DNA of 64,000 nucleotides from Tardiphaga robiniae (lineage in GTDB: Bacteria; Pseudomonadota; Alphaproteobacteria; Rhizobiales; Xanthobacteraceae). A program made the position numbers and the translations under genes. Below are positions 36,710 through 44,672 of the stretch, one piece after another. Position 1 is the first letter of the stretch. Each line of letters starts with the position of its first letter. Location of the stretch: contig NZ_JABMCJ010000072.1 in the NCBI RefSeq assembly GCF_013359755.1, positions 144,456-208,455 of the forward strand, given 5' to 3'. The notes under the pieces are model-generated. The model made no database searches. It was not told where the DNA came from and saw only the letters and a list, made by a program, of their open reading frames with translations.

Positions 36710-38515
36710 TCACTGTGGGAGTGCAAAGACCGTCAGCGCGCCGCCGAGTGCGGTATAGTTGGTCAGGGCTGCGTAACCACCGACGGCACCGAGACCGGCA
36801 GTCGGATCCGTCAGACCCGCTGCGAGACCGATGCCGGCCCAGCCGCCGACGCCTGACAGGACGGCGATATACTGCCGGCCATTGTTTTCGTAGGTGGTGA
36901 CGTTGCCGATGATGCCGGACGGAGTCTTGAACTTGTAGAGTTCCTTACCCGTCTTGGCATCGACCGCCTTCAGGTAGCCTTCCAGCGTCCCGTAGAACAC
37001 CACGCCACCGGCAGTGGCGAGCGCCCCCGACCAGACCGAGAACTGTTCCTTGTTGGACCAGACGATCTTGCCGGTCTTGTTGTCCCAGGCAATGAAGTTG
37101 CCCATATGGGTTTCGCCCGGAGGTGGATACATCGACAGCGTCGCACCCACATAAGGCTGGCCGGCGGTGTAGTTCACCTTGAACGGCTCATAGTCCATGC
37201 AGACATGGTTGGTCGGCACATAGAACAGCTGGGTATCCGGCGAATAGGCTCCGGGTTGCTGATCCTTGGTGCCGAGTGCCGCCGGGCAGACGCCCTTGGT
37301 GTTGACGTCTTCACCTTGCTTCTCGGTGGAGTACTGATCGACCACTTTCGGACGGCCATAGGTCGGCGACGACTTGTTCATGTCGACACCGGTGGTCCAG
37401 TTCACCTTCGGATCGTATTTTTCGGCAACCAGCAATTCACCGGTGACACGGTCCATGGTGTAAGCGAGGCCGTTACGATCGAAATGCGTCAGCAGCTTGC
37501 GGTTTTGGCCGTTCATCTGCTGATCGCTGAGGATCATTTCGTTGACGCCGTCATAGTCCCATTCGTCATGCGGAGTCATCTGATAGACCCACTTGGCCAT
37601 GCCTGTGTCGGCATCGCGCGCGAAGATGGTCATTGACCACTTGTTGTCGCCCGGCCGTTGCTTCGGATTCCAGGTCGAGGGATTGCCCGAGCCGTAATAG
37701 ACGAGGTTCAGCTCCGGATCGTAGGAGGTCCAGCCCCAGGTGCAGCCGCCGCCGATCTTCCACTGATCGCCTTGCCACGTCTTGATGCTGGAGTCCTTGC
37801 CGACGGGCTTGCCGAGTGCGGTGGTCTTCTCCGGATCCACCATGATCTGGTCGTCCGGTCCTTCCGAGAAGGCGCGCCAAGCGAGCTTGCCGGTCTTCAG
37901 GTCATAGGCAGTCATGTGGCACTGAACGCCGAATTCGCCGCCCGAGATGCCGATCAGGACCTTATCCTTGACCACGAGCGGAGACGACGTGCCGGTTGCA
38001 CCCTTGCCAGGGTCGCCGTTCTTGACGGTCCAGACTTCCTTGCCGGTCTTAGCGTCGAGTGCGACCAGCGTGGTATCGGCCTGGTGCAGGAAGATCTTGC
38101 CATCCGCATAGGCAACGCCGCGATTGACGGTGTCGCAGCACATCACCGGAATGACGTTCGGATCCTGCTTCGGTTCATACTTCCAGACGATCTTGTTGTC
38201 CTGCGACAGGTCCATTGCGTAGACCTTGTTTGGGAACGGCGTATGCACATACATCATGTTGCCGATGATCAGCGGACCGCCTTCGTGGCCGCGCAGAACA
38301 CCGGTAGAGAAGGTCCAGGCCACCTGCAGCTTGCCGACATTAGCCGCCGTGATCTGGTTCAGCTTCGAATAGCGCGTATTGGCGTAGTCGCCCGCTGGCA
38401 TGACCCAGTCTTTCGGGTTCTGCGCCATCTTTGTCAGTTCATCATTGGCGATGGCAACGCCTGCGGCAGAGGCCGCCATTGTGCCAAGACAGGTCGCAAG
38501 CAGCACCTTTCGCAT
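36710..38515 (-). CDS. xoxF: Lanthanide-dependent methanol dehydrogenase XoxF (PQQ)
   Basis: The 601-residue periplasmic quinoprotein has a signal peptide cleaved after about residue 23 (VAIA/ND) and an eight-bladed propeller. The adjacent Cys pair is MCCDT (126-127). Metal ligands are Glu194 (GGEFG), Asn278 (SGNPS), catalytic Asp320 and Asp322 in DEWDYDG. The extra Asp two residues after the catalytic one marks lanthanide-dependent XoxF rather than calcium-type MxaF, which has Ala there. The ATG at 38513-38515 has GGGAGGA upstream; an in-frame start at 38734 would add a long non-signal leader. It oxidises methanol to formaldehyde and passes electrons through PQQ to XoxG. No small MxaI-type subunit gene is present. 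Confidence 0.97.
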   Translation of the reverse strand: MRKVLLATCLGTMAASAAGVAIANDELTKMAQNPKDWVMPAGDYANTRYSKLNQITAANVGKLQVAWTFSTGVLRGHEGGPLIIGNMMYVHTPFPNKVYAMDLSQDNKIVWKYEPKQDPNVIPVMCCDTVNRGVAYADGKIFLHQADTTLVALDAKTGKEVWTVKNGDPGKGATGTSSPLVVKDKVLIGISGGEFGVQCHMTAYDLKTGKLAWRAFSEGPDDQIMVDPEKTTALGKPVGKDSSIKTWQGDQWKIGGGCTWGWTSYDPELNLVYYGSGNPSTWNPKQRPGDNKWSMTIFARDADTGMAKWVYQMTPHDEWDYDGVNEMILSDQQMNGQNRKLLTHFDRNGLAYTMDRVTGELLVAEKYDPKVNWTTGVDMNKSSPTYGRPKVVDQYSTEKQGEDVNTKGVCPAALGTKDQQPGAYSPDTQLFYVPTNHVCMDYEPFKVNYTAGQPYVGATLSMYPPPGETHMGNFIAWDNKTGKIVWSNKEQFSVWSGALATAGGVVFYGTLEGYLKAVDAKTGKELYKFKTPSGIIGNVTTYENNGRQYIAVLSGVGGWAGIGLAAGLTDPTAGLGAVGGYAALTNYTALGGALTVFALPQ

Positions 38516-38962
38516 CGTGATGTCCTCCCAGACATAATGCCGGGTCTCGTCAAGCGGCCCAGCTTCATTTTGGTATCTATGAGTAGCAAGATCCGCTGCT
38601 GCATACTTGCCCAAGAGCGAAGCAGGCTTGCTCGACAGAGAACCCGTGCAAGATAATTTTCTCGTACATTGACGAAAAACCTGAACGGTATCTGGAAAGC
38701 CCGCGCCTTTCGCACTGCACACGGATCGCCGCACTGCGACCTAAGGGTGATGTTTCACTTGACGGGGCTGGTATCGAGTCAGAGGATCGACAAGGAGAAG
38801 TGAGTTACTCTGACCACAATTCACGAGCTGCGGGCTGTGCCGTTACATATTGTTTCGCACATTTTTCCATATGTGCTTCGTTCGATATGTGCTTCGTTCT
38901 GTAAGTATAGTTCCGTCTCGTGACGAATTGTTACGTGATGACCTTTCATCGGTGAATTGTTC
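38516..38962. other. Divergent intergenic region, xoxF / AraC regulator
   Basis: No gene is supported in these 447 bases. The region must carry the xoxF promoter (minus) and the regulator promoter (plus). The clearest feature is a tandem 16-base repeat at 38869-38900. The part from about 38840 to 38940 is more AT-rich than its surroundings, as promoters often are. Confidence 0.6.
38869..38900 (+). repeat. Tandem 16-base direct repeat, candidate regulator site
   Basis: The unit ATATGTGCTTCGTTCG occurs twice in direct succession, with the second copy differing only at its last base. It lies 63 bases before the AraC-type regulator gene and 354 bases upstream of xoxF. AraC-family proteins bind direct half-sites, so this may be the operator of the neighbouring regulator. 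A chance tandem duplication cannot be excluded. Confidence 0.5.
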
Positions 38963-39940
38963 ATGTCCGATACGCTTAGTTCTCTCAGCACATCCGGATT
39001 GACGCCGACAAGGCAGATCCAGGTTTGGTCAGATGCCCTGACCGATCTGTGCGGGCGATTTGACATCGATCCGCTGGAAGCATCCACATTCGATGCACTG
39101 ATCAGCTGCACATCGGTTTCGCGGCTGAAATTGTGTCACATCGAGGCGAGCCAGCACCGAATCGGCCACGCGGCCCCGCGAATTCGGCAAAGCGATCATC
39201 CCTACGTGAAGATCGTGTTCCAAACTTATGGCGTTTCGCATTTCGAACAGGACAGTCGCCGGATCGATATCGGGCCCGGCGATTGCCTCGTCTATGATGT
39301 GTCGTGCCCGCATACCATCGTCAGCCCGGCCTTTACACGCCATGACGTCGTGATCGTGCCCAAGGAGTTGCTGCATGAGCGCGGCCTCGGTGCGGGAAAT
39401 CTGGCCGCCTGCAAACTGTCGGCGCGCGCCGGCACCGGGCGCATCGCACACGAATTCGTACAGGCCGCTTTCCACGAAGCGACCAGACTATCGCCAAACA
39501 GTGCCATCGGTGTTGCCGATTCACTGATTGATCTGTTGCTGTTGCCGCTGCGGGAAGTCGACATGACGCTTGATCGTGTCGGGCCGGAAGCCATGTATGT
39601 CCGTGCGCAGGGTTTCATTCGGGAACATTTGCGCGACCCCGAGCTCAGCATCGATCAGATTTCGACCGCATTGCATTGCACCAAACGTTATCTGCATATG
39701 CTGTTCAGCGACCGCGGGATAACTGTCAGCGACTATATCTGGCAGGCGCGGCTGCAGAATTGCCGGCAGGAACTGGAAGCGCAGAACGGAAAGACGATCA
39801 CGGACGTCGCATTTTCCTGGGGCTTCTCAAGTTCCTCGCATTTCAGTCGCGTGTTCCGGAAGTATTTTGGCGTGGCTCCATCCGCGATACACAAGGCGCA
39901 TCACGGCCATCAGCGGCCTGCTCTCACCGAAGAAGTGTAG
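38963..39940 (+). CDS. AraC family transcriptional regulator next to xoxF
   Basis: This 325-residue regulator has an N-terminal AraC_binding_2-like domain (about 30-200, with DHPYVKIVFQTYGVSHFEQ) and a C-terminal AraC DNA-binding domain (about 215-315). The latter has helix-turn-helix segments LSIDQISTALHCTKRYLHML and ITDVAFSWGFSSSSHFSRVF. The ATG at 38963 is preferred to a TTG two codons upstream. Divergent placement from xoxF, with a tandem repeat between them, makes it a candidate xoxF regulator. It may sense methanol, formaldehyde or a metal-linked signal; nothing in the sequence tells which. Lanthanide switching in other methylotrophs uses other regulators (MxbDM, MxcQE). Confidence 0.9.
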   Translation: MSDTLSSLSTSGLTPTRQIQVWSDALTDLCGRFDIDPLEASTFDALISCTSVSRLKLCHIEASQHRIGHAAPRIRQSDHPYVKIVFQTYGVSHFEQDSRRIDIGPGDCLVYDVSCPHTIVSPAFTRHDVVIVPKELLHERGLGAGNLAACKLSARAGTGRIAHEFVQAAFHEATRLSPNSAIGVADSLIDLLLLPLREVDMTLDRVGPEAMYVRAQGFIREHLRDPELSIDQISTALHCTKRYLHMLFSDRGITVSDYIWQARLQNCRQELEAQNGKTITDVAFSWGFSSSSHFSRVFRKYFGVAPSAIHKAHHGHQRPALTEEV

Positions 39941-40058
39941 TTACATTTCGGTTGCCTGCACATTTTGCGCCGCAACCTGAGGAGTTAAGTTGAAAGACGC
40001 CGCCTCACTGCTTATCGTGCGGCGGCGCAATCATCGCGCAAACTCTGAGGAGACCAAG

Positions 40059-40139
40059 ATGAGCTGGAAGACTCCGAAGATCGTGGAAGTGCAGGTCGGC
40101 ATGGAAATCAACATGTACGCCTGCGCGGCCCGTAAGTGA
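40059..40139 (+). CDS. pqqA: PQQ precursor peptide PqqA-like (26 aa)
   Basis: This is a 26-residue peptide whose middle reads GMEINMY, with the conserved Glu16 and Tyr20 spaced E-x3-Y that PqqE cross-links to build pyrroloquinoline quinone. The opening MSWKTPKIVEVQVG also fits PqqA peptides. The ATG is preceded by GAGGAG at eight to thirteen bases. It lies 118 bases after the regulator gene on the same strand. No pqqB, C, D or E gene follows; the next genes are an EthD-like protein and a beta-barrel protein, so the rest of the pathway must be elsewhere. Genomes may carry several pqqA copies, and this one is placed to serve XoxF. Confidence 0.88.
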   Translation: MSWKTPKIVEVQVGMEINMYACAARK

Positions 40140-40165
40140 CAGATTGATCGTCTTGATCGATCTCT

Positions 40166-40197
40166 CCCGGCTCGCAGACTACGGTTTGTGAGCCGGG
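40166..40197 (+). other. Stem-loop downstream of pqqA
   Basis: CCCGGCTC and GAGCCGGG form a perfect 8-base stem with a 16-base loop, starting 26 bases after the pqqA stop. No T-run follows, so it is either a weak terminator or a structure that stabilises the short pqqA message. It also lies 30 bases beyond the end of the converging EthD-like gene. Confidence 0.45.
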
Positions 40198-40226
40198 CAG
40201 AGGCCGCTGAACGCGCGTTGCGATTG

Positions 40227-40535
40227 TCAGACGTCCTTCGTGTCGAAAATCAGAAGATCTACGCCGCCATCCGCAAAATTCGCGAGGTCGCCTGCTGCGG
40301 CCTGCCCTTCCGGCGAGGCGAGGCCAAGCTTGAGCGCCGCAACCGTTTCGAAATCCAGCGCGGCGACCAGATGAATATCGCTGTCGCCCGTCGGCGTTGT
40401 GACGCCCCCTGTGCTGACACCATAGTGTCTCAGCCCCGGAATCTTCTTTGCCAGCGGGATATGTACAGATTGATAGTATTTGTCGAAGGCTGCGGGCTTC
40501 TTCGGTGTTTTGTAGAGGACCAGGAGTCTCGCCAT
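40227..40535 (-). CDS. EthD family protein
   Basis: The 102-residue protein fits the dimeric alpha-beta barrel EthD/DUF family: LLVLYKTPKKPAAFDKYYQSVHIPLAKKIPGL-type opening (here KKPAAFDKYYQSVH and IPGLRHYGV) and a later HLVAALDFETVAALKLGL. Members bind hydrophobic or quinone-like compounds; many have no known activity. The second ATG (40533-40535) has AAGGAT at a better distance than the first, two codons upstream. The gene converges on pqqA. Whether it is linked to quinoprotein function or merely lies here cannot be said. Confidence 0.8.
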   Translation of the reverse strand: MARLLVLYKTPKKPAAFDKYYQSVHIPLAKKIPGLRHYGVSTGGVTTPTGDSDIHLVAALDFETVAALKLGLASPEGQAAAGDLANFADGGVDLLIFDTKDV

Positions 40536-40710
40536 GGACATATCCTTCCCTGACTATTGGCACTAACGGCGCGCCGCATGCGTATAGCAACCGATCCTGG
40601 TGCGATGTTCAAGTCAATCGCAGAGACGTCTTCGCGGCTGGGCCAATTTCGACTAGGCTCGCGCGGTGCATTATCTCTATATATACGCCTCTCTTCGATG
40701 ACAGGATTGG

Positions 40711-41583
40711 ATGCAGGTGCAGCGCGGCGTCAGGACAGTCTACGCGGCGATTCTTGCATTCAGCACGCTGGCCGTGCCGCGCGCGCAGGCCGGTGACATC
40801 GATACCGAGCATATTTTCGGCTTCATGATCGGCAGTGACGTCGGCCGGGTGGGCGAGCGGGAATTCCAGAGCGAGACGACCGGGCGATTCGGCAAATCCG
40901 GCGGTCGCTATCGCGCGGGCGAGCAGGAATTCGAACTGGAGTTCGTTCCCGCCAAGGACATCCGCATTGAGATCGGCAGCAGTTTCTCAGCCCATCGGAT
41001 CACTGGTGTTCCCGGATTCGCCGATCAGCGCACGCTGGCCTGGCAGGGGGCATCGCTGGACTTTCGCTACAGATTTCTTGATCGCGAGACGGCCCCCGTC
41101 GGCATGACGCTCGCGATCGACGCGCAGTTCAACGGGATCGACGAAACGAGCGCAGCGCGGGTCAGGAGCTACGGCACTGGGCTGACGCTGGCCTTCGATC
41201 GAGAGATCGTCCCTGACGTTGCTGTTGCGGCACTCAATCTGATCTATCAGCCGGAATGGACGCGCTATGTCGATACCGGAACGCGGGAACGCGAGGCGAG
41301 CATCGGAGCGGCGCTCGGCGTCATGATGCAGGTGCGCCCCGGCATCCTTCTCGGCGGCGAGGCGCGCTATATGCGCCGATATGAAGGGATCGGTCTTGGC
41401 GAACTGTCTGGTCAGGCGCTGTTCGTCGGGCCAACCGCCTATGTCCAGCTTTCGGACCGGTCACGACTGACTGCAAGCTGGAGCACTCAAGTATGGGGCC
41501 GCTCCGAGGTGCCGGGATCGTCGCTGGATCTGGTCAATTTTGAGCGTCACCAGGCCCGTCTGGTTTACGGGATCAATTTTTAG
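40711..41583 (+). CDS. Putative outer-membrane beta-barrel protein
   Basis: This 290-residue exported protein has an N-terminal signal (VYAAILAFSTLAVPRAQA, cleaved before GDID). The rest alternates short amphipathic strands with aromatic ends, such as ASLDFRYRFLDRE, LALNLIYQPEWTRY-like segments (here VAALNLIYQPEWTRY) and AYVQLSDRSRLTASWSTQ. It ends in Phe, the usual C-terminal signature of outer-membrane barrels. The first ATG was kept; it overlaps no other gene. No family was recognised. It lies between the EthD-like gene and small exported proteins inside the xoxF region, so an outer-membrane role in methanol, metal or quinone handling is possible. Confidence 0.7.
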   Translation: MQVQRGVRTVYAAILAFSTLAVPRAQAGDIDTEHIFGFMIGSDVGRVGEREFQSETTGRFGKSGGRYRAGEQEFELEFVPAKDIRIEIGSSFSAHRITGVPGFADQRTLAWQGASLDFRYRFLDRETAPVGMTLAIDAQFNGIDETSAARVRSYGTGLTLAFDREIVPDVAVAALNLIYQPEWTRYVDTGTREREASIGAALGVMMQVRPGILLGGEARYMRRYEGIGLGELSGQALFVGPTAYVQLSDRSRLTASWSTQVWGRSEVPGSSLDLVNFERHQARLVYGINF

Positions 41584-41662
41584 CCTGGAAATCGCCGAAA
41601 CTTCGCGCTGACGGGCGCGTATTTCAGATGTTATCGTCCGGTGAACGATCTGGGATGCCGAC

Positions 41663-41872
41663 ATGAATATGATCAATCTGGTCCTGACAGTCTGCGCGGT
41701 GATGTCGCCAAACACCTGCGAAGAGCGGAACCTGTCGTTCACGGCGGACTTCTCGCTGCATCAATGCGCGATGGCGGCGCCGCCCTACATCGCCCAGTGG
41801 ATCGGCGAACATCCGAAATGGACCGCGGTGAAGTGGCGCTGCGAATATCCGCATAGCCACGACAAGGCATGA
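41663..41872 (+). CDS. Small Cys-containing protein (69 aa), unknown
   Basis: This is a 69-residue protein with a short hydrophobic N-terminus (INLVLTVCAVMSP) and four Cys (11, 19, 35, 60). The C-terminal half EHPKWTAVKWRCEYPHSHD is rich in Trp and His. The hydrophobic start could be a signal or a buried strand. I do not recognise a family, though the W-x6-C ending looks conserved in style. It lies 79 bases after the beta-barrel gene on the same strand and converges on the next gene, ending 3 bases before it. An overlapping frame beginning at 41641 is less protein-like. Confidence 0.65.
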   Translation: MNMINLVLTVCAVMSPNTCEERNLSFTADFSLHQCAMAAPPYIAQWIGEHPKWTAVKWRCEYPHSHDKA

Positions 41873-41875
41873 TCG

Positions 41876-42232
41876 CTACTTGTTGCAGTCCTGCAGGTCC
41901 TTGTCCGCAATCGAGAAGACCGCATCGGCCTTGATCTCGATATTCCTGACCACGCACTGGCGCGCCTCGGAATAGCTGACCTTGGCGTCGTAACTGCCGG
42001 GCTCTATCCCCGTGATTCGCAGCCGCTCGTCGTGATCGACTTCCTTATCCTTGTCCGCCAATGTCAGGTTGGCGCTCCATTGCTGCTTTCCAGCTGGGGA
42101 TAGCTGGAACCCAGTAATGGTTGATGTCGTCAGGTTCCAGAGCCGAATGCCCTTGCCGGCTTTGCCTTGAGCATGAGCATGGCCTGCAATGAGCAGCAGT
42201 ATGACAGCCATCGATAGAGATGCGCGTGACAT
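41876..42232 (-). CDS. Exported protein of unknown function (118 aa)
   Basis: This 118-residue protein starts with a clear signal peptide (SLSMAVILLLIAGHAHA, cleaved before QGKAG). The mature part is beta-rich: IRLWNLTTSTITGFQLSP, a charged turn DKDKEVDHDERLRITG, and two Cys (QCVVR, LQDCNK) that may form a disulfide. The ATG at 42230-42232 has GGAGGGGAC directly upstream. The DKDKEVDHDE stretch is acidic but does not match an EF-hand loop. I do not recognise a family. It lies between two plus-strand small exported proteins within the xoxF region. Confidence 0.72.
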   Translation of the reverse strand: MSRASLSMAVILLLIAGHAHAQGKAGKGIRLWNLTTSTITGFQLSPAGKQQWSANLTLADKDKEVDHDERLRITGIEPGSYDAKVSYSEARQCVVRNIEIKADAVFSIADKDLQDCNK

Positions 42233-42335
42233 GTCCCCTCCATATCTGTTCGGCTTATTGAGCCGTTTCGTTTTCTTAGTATAGTTTGCCAGTCGTCTTC
42301 GCCAGCTTTGCGAGGCTCTCGTGGGACCCGATCGA

Positions 42336-42677
42336 ATGACAGGATATCTCGTCGCGTTTGCGGCCGTTACCGTTTTGTCGGGGTCAGCAAGGGCGGCGGA
42401 GGTCAATGACTATCCGACCTCCGCCCGCGCCGAATATGTGTTTGGCTGCATGAAAGCGAATGGCGAGACCCGGCAATCGATCGAACAATGCTCATGCTCG
42501 ATCGATGTCGTGGCGTCGCTGGTGCCCTATACCCGCTATATCACGGCGGAAACGGCACTGAGCATGTCGCAGGTGCGCGGCAATCTGAGCGCCCAGTTCC
42601 GAACCTCGGAACAGGCTAACAGCGCCATCAATGACGTCAGGCGCGCCCAGGCCGAGGCTGAAGTGCGCTGCTTCTAG
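42336..42677 (+). CDS. Exported Cys-rich protein (113 aa), unknown
   Basis: The 113-residue protein has a signal peptide (GYLVAFAAVTVLSGSARA, cleaved before AEVND). Its short mature domain has Cys at FGCMKANG, EQCSCSID and the C-terminal RCF. The pattern YVFGCM...SIEQCSCSID suggests disulfide-linked helices. I recall similar small proteins beside quinoprotein gene clusters but cannot name a family. The ATG at 42336 was chosen over an upstream GTG (42321). It converges with the SoxYZ-like gene, ending 26 bases before it. Confidence 0.72.
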   Translation: MTGYLVAFAAVTVLSGSARAAEVNDYPTSARAEYVFGCMKANGETRQSIEQCSCSIDVVASLVPYTRYITAETALSMSQVRGNLSAQFRTSEQANSAINDVRRAQAEAEVRCF

Positions 42678-42703
42678 CGCTCCGCTCTGCATGATGCGCT
42701 GCA

Positions 42704-43534
42704 CTACATGCCGGAGCCATTGACCTTCCACTCATGCCTGAACTGATGCCCGTCAGTGTCCTTGGCCTCGGCGCGGAACGTCTTTGCGCCATTTGAGACG
42801 TAAGTGAATCGAATATTCGGGTCTTCGGAGATCGAGATGCCGCCCTCCACCGACAGGACCGGGCTGTTGTCCTGCCAAAGCTGGAGCCGGTCGACATAGA
42901 GGGCCGGGATATAGAGTTGCGAGACCTGATCCATCTGCAGGCCGGAATTATTGGGGTGGCCGATCATGACCTGCGCCTCGCGCGTACCGCTTTTTTCCTC
43001 GTTTTGCGCTCCAGCAAACTCCCTGTAGCGCATCTGGCCCAACCGGCCCTTGGCCTCTTCGGCATTCTTCGCCGCCGGCGCAGAGCAGCCACCGGATGCC
43101 TTCACATAGGTTTGCACCACATGGAGTTTGCCGTCACTGGTCTCCGCGACGGCATGGACGTTGGTGTAATTGTTGATACGGACACGCGTTGAAATCTCCG
43201 AGACATTGGCGTCGGCCCCGAGCTTGAATTTCGCGGCCATAGGCGCCGGGTTCTGGTCGATCACCAGCGTGATCGTCACCACCCGCGAGCGTGCGTCGAA
43301 TGTCGGCTTGAGGCGCAACGTCACCGGCACGATGGCAGCATCCTCCGCGCGCGTCGGCATCTCGAGTGCGATCAGGTTGCTGCCGTCTTCCATCGGTCGG
43401 CTGTCGAAAATATCCTGCACCAGCCCCGGCCATGGATCGTAAGGCTCCGGACCGGCCGCGGACACAGAATGCGGACTGAGTACGGCGCTCAGCAGGATGG
43501 CGGCACAGACGCTGCGGATTGCAAATTCCGGCAT
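42704..43534 (-). CDS. Quinoprotein-associated SoxYZ-like carrier protein
   Basis: This 276-residue exported protein (signal ending SVSAAG) combines a SoxY-like half, with a Cys in KASGGCSAPAA, and a SoxZ-like C-terminal half from about 175 (EAQVMIGHPNNSGLQ, then GGISISEDPNIRFTYV). It matches the family of fused SoxYZ carriers found with PQQ dehydrogenases and metallohydrolases. In sulfur oxidation the SoxY Cys carries the intermediate; here the GGCSAP Cys may bear a quinoprotein-related group. The exact chemistry is unknown. It is transcribed with the metallohydrolase gene 55 bases upstream. Confidence 0.85.
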   Translation of the reverse strand: MPEFAIRSVCAAILLSAVLSPHSVSAAGPEPYDPWPGLVQDIFDSRPMEDGSNLIALEMPTRAEDAAIVPVTLRLKPTFDARSRVVTITLVIDQNPAPMAAKFKLGADANVSEISTRVRINNYTNVHAVAETSDGKLHVVQTYVKASGGCSAPAAKNAEEAKGRLGQMRYREFAGAQNEEKSGTREAQVMIGHPNNSGLQMDQVSQLYIPALYVDRLQLWQDNSPVLSVEGGISISEDPNIRFTYVSNGAKTFRAEAKDTDGHQFRHEWKVNGSGM

Positions 43535-43589
43535 GGTACGGCCCTCGCAAGGGAAGAAGCGACGCGCTTGATACTACCCCAACCGGCGG

Positions 43590-44528
43590 TCATTCCCATT
43601 CAAATTGTGAGTATGCTGCAGTTGCGTTGCGGACGTTGTAGTCGTCAAAAAGCTCCCATTTGCCGCGCTCGGCTTCTGCCGCGTGTTTCGTAGCTTCCGC
43701 GATCGGTTTGCCATCGATGACGTCCTTCCGGATACCGGACGCGAGTGTTTCGAGATACCGGCGTTCAGCGGCGAGGGCTTGCGGCCAATCGCTCACTGGA
43801 CCATGGCCGGGAACGACGCGTTCGGCCGGCAGCGCCGCGAGATCGTCCAGCAGCTTGAGCCATGCCTGGATGCTGCCATCGAGCACCGGAATATGGCGGA
43901 GAAAGACCAGATCTCCAGCGAACAACGTCTTCGTCGCCGTGTCGAATACCGTGACGTCGCTATCGCTATGGGCGGTGGGCCAGGCTTTCACGATAAGTGT
44001 GCGCCCGCCGAGATCGAGGACGAGCTCTCCATCGACGAGCCGGGTGGGCGGTACGATACGGACGTCATCGATCAGGGCGTCGCCCATGCTGCGCCTGAAT
44101 GCGTCGAGATAATACTGCCCGCGTGCGGCCAATGCCTGCGGCAGCCTCATATGACCGACAAACTCGGTTCCGTCAGCGACGAAGGCGGCGTTGCCGAACA
44201 TATGATCGGGATGACCATGGGTGTTGATGACGTAACGAATGGGCTTGTCTGTATGTGCGCGAATGGAAGCCAGCAATTGTCGCCCTTCCCGCACGCTGCC
44301 CCCGGTGTCGATCACGGCAACCGCCCGATCGCCGATCACGACGCCGATATTGGCGACGGCGCCGTCATTGTCCGACGACATCAAGGCGATGCGCCCCTGA
44401 TGCATGAAGACGCCCGGCGCGATTTCACTGATCGCCAAAGTCTGTTGTTGCGCGCGAGCAGATGCGAGCATTGCCAGCATGATGAGCGCTACATGCATCG
44501 CAAAGCGAGATGTCATTTGCATCTCCAT
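43590..44528 (-). CDS. Quinoprotein relay zinc metallohydrolase (MBL fold)
   Basis: The 312-residue metallo-beta-lactamase-fold protein has a signal peptide (HVALIMLAMLASARA) and the zinc motif NTHGHPDHMFG, with later ligands in AHSDSD and VPGHGPVSDW. It fits the metallohydrolase family that co-occurs with SoxYZ-like carriers and PQQ dehydrogenases. The ATG at 44526-44528 is chosen because GGAG lies four bases upstream; an in-frame codon ten residues earlier has no such support. It is upstream of the SoxYZ-like gene on the same strand. The two probably act together in the periplasm, but the substrate is unknown. Confidence 0.87.
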   Translation of the reverse strand: MEMQMTSRFAMHVALIMLAMLASARAQQQTLAISEIAPGVFMHQGRIALMSSDNDGAVANIGVVIGDRAVAVIDTGGSVREGRQLLASIRAHTDKPIRYVINTHGHPDHMFGNAAFVADGTEFVGHMRLPQALAARGQYYLDAFRRSMGDALIDDVRIVPPTRLVDGELVLDLGGRTLIVKAWPTAHSDSDVTVFDTATKTLFAGDLVFLRHIPVLDGSIQAWLKLLDDLAALPAERVVPGHGPVSDWPQALAAERRYLETLASGIRKDVIDGKPIAEATKHAAEAERGKWELFDDYNVRNATAAYSQFEWE

Positions 44529-44672
44529 ATCACTCCGGGGCAAGCAGCGATTCTGCAATCATCCGGAAAGTGCGGCGCAACATCGGAAGCGCCCCATTGC
44601 ATCTTGCACGCTTAAAACGAGAGGCCTAGGTTTTTGTCGTGTCACCCATCAAATGTGAACGGCAGGTAGCGC

